Below are positions 60,231-64,000 of a stretch of 64,000 bases of DNA, piece after piece. This stretch comes from Polyodon spathula (Eukaryota; Chordata; Actinopteri; Acipenseriformes; Polyodontidae): the NCBI RefSeq assembly GCF_017654505.1, contig NC_054539.1:71243256-71307255 (forward strand), written 5' to 3'. A model generated the notes under the pieces. The model saw only the letters and a program-made list of their open reading frames with translations, had not been told where the DNA came from and did no database searches. Each line of letters opens with the position of its first letter. Position 1 is the stretch's first letter. A program made the position numbers and the translations under genes.

Positions 60231-62500
60231 TTTGTTAATTTGTCAAATTCTTAAAACAGAACAATATAGCTGTTATCCATTCAAAATGATTACACAACAA
60301 ATGTGGCAAAATATTTCAATGCTTACCTTAAAAACAGTAGTTTTTTTTTTTTTTATGCCCACCTTTTAAATAAAGCAATAAACAAATGTTATAAAAGTTC
60401 ATATTTTAACCCTTAGTGTTCCATTTATTCATCGCTTGTCAGGCACGTCGGGTCCAATTTATTTTTACATGCGCTGTTTATTTTACACGCACTGTTTTAA
60501 AATTGTTTTTAAAAGGCCCTGCATAGCAAAAGGACATCGGTACTGCATCTCCAGCCAAGCCCCACCCTTTGTTCGCTGTATTTCACATATCTCTTTATAG
60601 ATATGCATACTGATAAATCTTCTTCTGATCACTGGTTTTATCACCAAACTAATAAAGCAATCCAAGTCATTTTTTTTTATTGCTATAACATCTCACTAAG
60701 TTCTGTGATTGTCTGATTGTTTGAGCACTGAATGCGGAAGCAGCTATCTTCTTTGTCAGTGTTATTGCTGTGGTGCAGGGTGTATTGCTCAGATACGCCC
60801 CCCCCCCCCCTTTTTTTTTTTTTTAGCTTAACTTATGAGACGAGAATCAGCCAGGAGTGAGTCGTCGGTACTCAGACAAGAGTCGAAAAAGACCTCTTTT
60901 TCGCTGGTTGACTGGACACGACACGTCTTTTTGATTACTTTTTTTTTTTTTTAAGCGGTACCCCTTCTGTCAGGAGGTTTCAGCTAAAGTACCCTTTACA
61001 AGTTCCGTTCACTGAATGGTACCACAGTTGCAATAAAAGGCAGAATAATCTGATTAACAAATTTTTTCCCCTGTTTATTTCACAACAGTCTGGGACTGAC
61101 AAACTGCTGGTTTAAGACCAGAATACCAAACAGTAGGCTTAATTCGTAAAACTTAATTGCATGTCTTTGGATGCACAGAATTAAGACTGTGTTTAGAAAT
61201 ATTTTTGGAAACAATGTAATTCACTTTCTACTGGGGAGTTGATTCCAGACCCTCACGATTCTCTGTGTAAAAAAGTGCCTCCTATTTTCTGTTCTGAATG
61301 CCCCTCTGTCTAATTTCCATTTGTGACCCCTGGTCCTTGTTTCTTTTTTCAGGTCGAAAAAGTCCCTTGGGTCGACATTGTCAATACCTTTTAGAATTTT
61401 GAATGCTTGAATTAGGTCGCCGTGTAGTCATCTTTGTTCAAGACTGAACAGATTCAATTATTTTAGCCTTTTTTAAAGACATTTTTATGCCTTTTAAACC
61501 CGGAATAATTCTGGTCGCTCTTCTTTGCACTCTTTCTAGAGTATCTTTAAATATCTTTTTTATAGCGAGGTGACCAGAACTGAACACAATATTCAAGATG
61601 AGGTCTTACTAATGCATTTTACAGTTAACATTACTTCCCTTGATTTAAATTCAACACTTTTCACAATGTATCCGAGCATCTTGTTGGCCTTTTTTTTATA
61701 GCTTCCCCACATTGTCTAGATGAATCATCATCTGTTCCAGGCCTTTTTTACATTTTAAACTCAAACACTAGGTTGTACCTTATTTTTATTTTTTTTATAA
61801 TATACATGCTTAAAATGTAATTCGTCCTGCAAAGCTATGAAAATTAGTTTGGTGGGGGGGGTGGGGGTTATATTAACCAGTCTCTGCCCCCCCACTTTTA
61901 GAAAGGCACTGTTGGTGTATGCAAAGGCACCTTACTGAATGTTGCTAGTTTAGTGACCTGGAATGTGGTACATGTTTGTTTTGTAAACTCTTTTTTAATG
62001 TGTTGTGCAGGGAACTTACTGGACGATCCACATCACTCCAGAGCCAGAGTTCTCTTATGTTAGCTTTGAAACCAACCTCTCCCAGGCATCCTATGACGAT
62101 CTGATCAGGAAAGTTGTGGATGTCTTCAAGCCAGGGAAATTTGTGACGACCATGTTTGTGAATCAGGTAATGTTTAAATGTGCAATAGCAAAGCTGTGCT
62201 TCAACACATTAAGATTGTAATGGAACATGATAAATACATATTCTTAAGAAATGTAAATGCCAGCTTACCTAGCTAAGAAATGGCTTATCAAAGGGTGCTC
62301 ATGGAGCTGTTTTTTTTTTTCTAAATATAATTAATTTTGAATGTCTTTCTTTCCAGAACTCGAAATGTCGCAGCGTCTTTTCTTCAGCCCAGAAACTCGA
62401 AGGTTTCAAGCGCCTCGACCGCCAGTTGGCCCAATTCAATGATTACAACTTTGTTTTTACCAGTTACACCAAGACTCGTCAGCAGAACCAGCAGAGTTGA
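41959..62500 (+). CDS. AMD1: AMD1, S-adenosylmethionine decarboxylase proenzyme
   Basis: Decarboxylates S-adenosylmethionine to give the aminopropyl donor for spermidine and spermine; cytosolic, with a pyruvoyl prosthetic group. Nine coding exons (110, 87, 127, 103, 43, 148, 93, 156 and 144 nt) total 1011 nt, giving 336 residues (human 334). All introns are GT-AG and all phases agree. The self-cleavage site is VLSE/SSMF at Glu67-Ser68, where Ser68 becomes pyruvate. Cys82 (KTCGT), Ser230 (CGYSMNGM) and His244 (YWTIH) correspond to human Cys82, Ser229 and His243; one residue is gained in the loop before DQTLEVL. The start at 41959 has A at -3 and G at +4 and matches the human N-terminus ([14 protein letters not shown]). 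Control is likely translational, through MAGDIS upstream and the in-frame extension downstream. The gene appears intact. Confidence 0.97.
44567..44588 (+). repeat. (CAC)n microsatellite
   Basis: Seven CAC triplets in AMD1 intron 1. Confidence 0.85.
45855..46795. mobile_element. hAT-type non-autonomous element, copy B
   Basis: Begins TAGGGGGGCAG and ends GTAGCCCTA, flanked by ATTGTATC (45847-45854) and ATTGTAAC (46796-46803), an 8-bp duplication with one mismatch. Near both ends occurs the motif AACCTTCGAAGGTT or its variants. The interior matches 7530-8310. No transposase. In AMD1 intron 1. Confidence 0.72.
48380..49378. mobile_element. PIF-Harbinger-type element with TAA duplication
   Basis: Ends AGACCTTTGCACACTGGAT and, inverted, AGGCCTTTGCACACTGGAT, with TAA immediately outside each (48377-48379 and 49379-49381). 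About 1 kb. The minus strand near 48790-48910 reads [17 protein letters not shown], like a degenerate MADF/Myb DNA-binding domain of Harbinger elements. A C27 run (49059-49085) interrupts it. In AMD1 intron 1. Confidence 0.78.
49059..49085 (+). repeat. poly(C) run of 27
   Basis: Uninterrupted C27 within the Harbinger-type element; the complementary strand is G27. Confidence 0.9.
49940..50035 (+). repeat. SINE-like or other interspersed repeat fragment
   Basis: CGGTCGGCCGACTGCACACG, then TTCGGAGGACAGCGTGTGTTCG and TCTTCGCCGCTCC with GTCAGCGCAGG: GC-rich and sharply unlike the flanking AT-rich intron. The wording is familiar from an abundant repeat in early-branching fishes, but I cannot name it. 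Confidence 0.4.
50912..50998 (+). CDS. AMD1: AMD1 coding exon 2
   Basis: Acceptor ttttactttcag, donor gtaagt. Encodes [20 protein letters not shown], then DRQEAYVL, finishing with AG of the Ser66 codon just before the processing site. Confidence 0.96.
50999..52733 (+). other. AMD1 intron 2
   Basis: 1.7 kb without recognisable transposons. 51550-52000 and 52090-52330 are of mixed, non-repetitive composition, unlike the AT-rich introns nearby, and could hold conserved non-coding sequence; nothing specific can be named. Confidence 0.7.
52734..52860 (+). CDS. AMD1: AMD1 coding exon 3 (processing site)
   Basis: Acceptor ctcaacag, donor gtaagg. Encodes [20 protein letters not shown] and on to SGFDAIE. 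It holds the Glu67-Ser68 self-cleavage bond and Cys82. Confidence 0.97.
52956..53058 (+). CDS. AMD1: AMD1 coding exon 4
   Basis: Follows a 95-bp intron; acceptor ctgttgcag, donor gtaaga. Encodes [20 protein letters not shown] and on to FLNKIFP plus one base. Confidence 0.96.
53288..53330 (+). CDS. AMD1: AMD1 coding exon 5 (43-nt exon)
   Basis: Acceptor cccttccag, donor gtaaga. A very short exon encoding [15 protein letters not shown] across its two split codons; phases 1 and 2 fit the neighbouring exons. Confidence 0.95.
53765..54180 (-). pseudogene. degenerate element-derived ORF with BED/hAT-like N-terminus
   Basis: Minus-strand pieces read [17 protein letters not shown], then (shifted) [20 protein letters not shown] and CKMYCV, then [16 protein letters not shown] basic start, a YNxEWE motif and spaced cysteines resemble N-termini of hAT-type or transposon-derived zinc-finger proteins. 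At least one frameshift; no catalytic part. AMD1 intron 5. Confidence 0.45.
54310..54491 (+). mobile_element. CR1 3'-end copy
   Basis: Encodes the last CR1 codons ([20 protein letters not shown], then [11 protein letters not shown] stop) and the 3' UTR through TTTATGTTCTTATG. The same family as 5119-6600, opposite orientation. AMD1 intron 5, sense. Confidence 0.9.
54683..54713 (+). repeat. (GT)n microsatellite
   Basis: About 15 GT dinucleotides in AMD1 intron 5. Confidence 0.9.
55560..55795 (-). repeat. interspersed repeat, copy 1 of an inverted pair
   Basis: Its minus strand matches the plus strand at about 60555-60800 (GTGCATACTGATAAATC, TGATCACT, CATCACCAAACT, GGAAGCAGCTATCT/AGAAGCAGCTATCT). 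It lies inside a larger candidate element (about 54946-56197) whose ends AGACCCTGGTCGCACT and, inverted, AGGCCCTGTCCACACT are similar. The adjoining minus strand at 55480-55363 gives an exon-like [20 protein letters not shown] and DDGSVMN before a gtaag donor. Confidence 0.5.
56033..56098 (-). mobile_element. CR1 internal fragment
   Basis: TTACTAATGTAGAGTTTTAA and on to CACTTTTCACCCTATATCC parallels 5640-5710 of the full CR1 copy, with several substitutions. An old, doubly truncated fragment. Confidence 0.7.
57308..57330 (+). repeat. (GT)n microsatellite
   Basis: GT repeats with one interruption inside the piggyBac relic region. Confidence 0.8.
57490..58570 (-). pseudogene. piggyBac-type transposase relic
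   Basis: The minus strand opens with [20 protein letters not shown] then [11 protein letters not shown] near 58567 and continues with [20 protein letters not shown] (about 58375), a region with stops, then [20 protein letters not shown] (about 57970-58010), aligned with the piggyBac DDE core (LLDKGYTLYTDNFYTS in active relatives), and [20 protein letters not shown]. Several stops and shifts. No TTAA-flanked ends identified. AMD1 intron 5, antisense. Confidence 0.72.
59269..59416 (+). CDS. AMD1: AMD1 coding exon 6
   Basis: Acceptor ctgtacag, donor gtaaga. Encodes [20 protein letters not shown], then [16 protein letters not shown] and [12 protein letters not shown], the region around the putrescine-binding acidic residues. 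It carries one extra residue relative to human in the ENREHKQ loop. Confidence 0.96.
59768..59860 (+). CDS. AMD1: AMD1 coding exon 7
   Basis: Acceptor tttctctgtag, donor gtaagt. Encodes [20 protein letters not shown], then [11 protein letters not shown], with the active-site serine equivalent to human Ser229. Confidence 0.96.
60127..60227 (+). repeat. long (TA)n array
   Basis: About 100 bp of TA repeats with three interruptions in AMD1 intron 7. Self-complementary and able to extrude cruciforms. Confidence 0.9.
60540..60800 (+). repeat. interspersed repeat, copy 2 of the inverted pair
   Basis: Matches the complement of 55560-55795 (TTTGTTCGCTGTATTTCACAT, ATGCATACTGATAAATCTTC, TCACCAAACT). 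Followed by a C/T homopolymer block (60798-60824). AMD1 intron 7. Confidence 0.5.
61230..61723 (-). mobile_element. CR1 internal fragment, antisense
   Basis: Parallels 5275-5760 of the CR1 copy (ACTGGGGAGTTGATTCCAGA through GCTTCCCCACATTGTCTAGATGA) with many small changes, including a broken stretch at 61460-61480. Lacks the 3' tail, so both ends are truncated. AMD1 intron 7. Confidence 0.9.
62011..62166 (+). CDS. AMD1: AMD1 coding exon 8
   Basis: Acceptor tgttgtgcag, donor gtaatg. Encodes [20 protein letters not shown] and on to VTTMFVNQ, with the active-site histidine equivalent to human His243. Confidence 0.96.
62357..62500 (+). CDS. AMD1: AMD1 coding exon 9 with TGA stop
   Basis: Acceptor ctttccag. 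Encodes [20 protein letters not shown] and on to [11 protein letters not shown], followed by TGA at 62498-62500. The glutamine-rich end parallels the human C-terminus. The next base after TGA is A. Confidence 0.96.
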   Translation, partial: NSKCRSVFSSAQKLEGFKRLDRQLAQFNDYNFVFTSYTKTRQQNQQS

Positions 62501-62890
62501 ACAGAGAACATGAAGAAGAAACGCAAGAAGAAAGCCTGCAGTGTGGGCCTGGGCAGCCCACTAGATGCATGTAGTACCGAGGGCCACTGGGAGAGCTGTT
62601 TACATTCCTTTGGCCCTCGGAGTTACAACAATTCTAGTTTAACCTCCAATTTAAATTGTATGCAGTATTGTTACACTGAGTTAGATATCTTGCATGAATG
62701 CTCTTTTCTCTGTTTAGGTATATTAGCTCACTCTTGCTGTGAACTTGAAGTGCATGTAGAGAAATTCAACTTTTACTATATGAGGCTTTCTAGCACTCTG
62801 AAGAGCTCTAGCTGCAGGCTGGCATACTCTGCAGCCTTCCTCCAGGCATCACCCCAGATCCCCCACAGACAAGGCTTCCGCGCTCACTAG
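62501..62890 (+). CDS. in-frame AMD1 C-terminal extension (readthrough tail)
   Basis: Directly after the AMD1 TGA the same frame stays open for 129 codons until TAG at 62888-62890. The extension begins TENMKKKRKKKACSVG, a strongly basic cluster, continues through a Cys/Ser/Leu-rich middle and ends QIPHRQGFRAH. In mammals a conserved extension of about this length follows the AMD1 stop; rare readthrough leads to ribosome stalling near its end and queueing back towards the stop. Position, frame and length match that description. Residue-level conservation with the mammalian tail cannot be tested here. A 129-codon frame in 3' UTR could arise by chance, but the exact register argues against it. 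Confidence 0.8.
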   Translation, partial: TENMKKKRKKKACSVGLGSPLDACSTEGHWESCLHSFGPRSYNNSSLTSNLNCMQYCYTELDILHECSFLCLGILAHSCCELEVHVEKFNFYYMRLSSTLKSSSCRLAYSAAFLQASPQIPHRQGFRAH

Positions 62891-63136
62891 GCAAGACCCT
62901 GGCATGCTCAGATTGTTTGCATTCTATTGGTTTTCACAAATACATGTACACTGGCCTCTATTTTGAGGTGACGAATGACTTGGTCATGGTTTAAACAGGC
63001 TTGCTGATGTCTAAGAAATTAATTATAATATATACCAGATTAAAATGAAGTTGTAAGTAAATACCTATAGGTTTTCTGTTTAAAATTCTTAGATGTGTCA
63101 AATTATTTTTTTTTTTCTGGATTAAAAATCAACTAA

Positions 63137-63228
63137 TGTGTGTGTATATATGTATGTGTGTGTGTATATATGTATATATGTGTGTGTGTATATATATATA
63201 TATATATACACATACACACACACACATA
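63137..63228 (+). repeat. (TG)n-(TA)n-(CA)n palindromic microsatellite in the AMD1 3' UTR
   Basis: Interleaved TG and TA repeats pass into TA and then CA repeats, so the RNA can fold into a long hairpin (TG pairing with CA around a TA core). It lies about 40 nt before the likely polyadenylation signals. Confidence 0.85.
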
Positions 63229-63267
63229 CTATTCTGTTAACCCATGAAATCTATTTTCCACATGTGG

Positions 63268-63288
63268 AATAAATATGTTCTCAATAAA
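63268..63288 (+). terminator. tandem AMD1 polyadenylation signals
   Basis: AATAAA at 63268-63273 and again at 63283-63288, about 770 nt past the AMD1 stop. They are the first canonical hexamers downstream. A longer alternative 3' end may lie beyond the window. Confidence 0.6.
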
Positions 63289-64000
63289 TGGCAAGCATAA
63301 TGTAGTTACTACATTTAAATGCTGTCTAGAAAATCCATCTTGCTTGGTAAAATTGAATGTTTCTAGCCCATTTTAACATTTTTTAATTTAATCATTAGTT
63401 GTTTTTTTTTGTATTATTAAAATAAGCATATAGACTGCATTCTCCATAAATATATATACATTTTAAATCCCACAAAACACTCCCAGCTTGCGTAACAACA
63501 AAAGTCCCAGCTGTGGTCTCCTAGGATTCCAACCTCCCTGCCCCCCATTTGTTTGTCTAAAATCAACACGCCCTCAGACAGTATGCTGTTCCAAAAACTT
63601 GATGCTTGACATAAACTTGGTAAATATATCGAATAAGAGAAGATCTGAAAGTAGTGCATGGAATTCTTTCCTTGCTCCTCGGAGGTTCCACAATGCAAAT
63701 TTGTTATAAATCATGTCATGTCTAATATTCTTTATACAGTATGGTATGATAGTTGCTGTGAGTGTGACTTATTACATTTTAGCAGGGTTGAGTGGCTTGC
63801 CTTGGCCAGACGGTTTGGGGTTTAACGTCCCTTCTCTTTTTCTGCCTGGACTTGCTATGTAAAGACAAGGTTAACTGGAACTAATTTCTTGGATGCCCTG
63901 ACTAAAGCACTTTCATATTGTGGTTCTGATATTCCAAGAGGGATAGGAAAAGTGCTGTTTAGGTCAGAGATTGGAGCTGAGGCCTGCAAACTGGCACCAG
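63289..64000 (+). other. sequence downstream of AMD1
   Basis: No gene recognised up to the window edge. It may be the tail of a longer AMD1 3' UTR or intergenic. In human the next gene on this side is GTF3C6; nothing of it is visible here. Confidence 0.5.

Overview
The window is vertebrate nuclear DNA with long introns and many transposable elements. Two protein-coding genes can be read with confidence, arranged head to head. CDK19 (Mediator kinase) lies on the minus strand. Its first three coding exons are at 35605-35732, 22025-22100 and 176-286, and the rest of the gene lies beyond the left edge. AMD1 (S-adenosylmethionine decarboxylase) lies on the plus strand and is complete: nine coding exons between 41959 and 62500, every junction GT-AG and in phase, giving a 336-residue proenzyme. 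The same divergent pair is adjacent in human 6q21, so this is conserved synteny. The repeat content (a young CR1-type LINE, Tc1, hAT, piggyBac, PIF-Harbinger and CACTA-like elements) suggests a ray-finned fish. The CR1 tail looks to me like one common in sturgeon and paddlefish; that is recollection, not a search result.

Layout. 1-35.6 kb is CDK19 introns 2 and 1, holding a Tc1 fragment, a 5'-truncated CR1 with an intact reverse-transcriptase frame, a solo LTR, a broken Tc1 transposase, a broken P2X7-type cytoplasmic zinc domain, a pogo-like element nested in a hAT with a perfect target duplication, a decayed element with a nuclease-like tail, a 630-bp foldback palindrome and a second inverted-repeat element. 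35.7-36.1 kb is the CDK19 promoter, with a ZNF143-type site. 36.1-41.6 kb is intergenic and holds a decayed LINE and a Harbinger piece with a Myb-like exon. 41.68-41.96 kb is the AMD1 promoter (CCAAT, CRE-like, TATA) and 5' UTR. 42-62.5 kb is the AMD1 body, with hAT, Harbinger, piggyBac and CR1 insertions in its introns. 62.5-63.3 kb is its 3' region.

The most interesting biology is in the AMD1 mRNA. Its 5' leader carries the exact MAGDIS upstream ORF known in mammals to give polyamine-dependent repression. Immediately behind its TGA stop is an uninterrupted in-frame extension of 129 codons, matching in place and size the readthrough/ribosome-queueing tail described for mammalian AMD1. Both translational control devices therefore appear to be present here. 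CDK19 acts with cyclin C, MED12 and MED13 in transcription; AMD1 supplies decarboxylated AdoMet for spermidine and spermine synthesis. I see no direct functional link beyond their shared neighbourhood.
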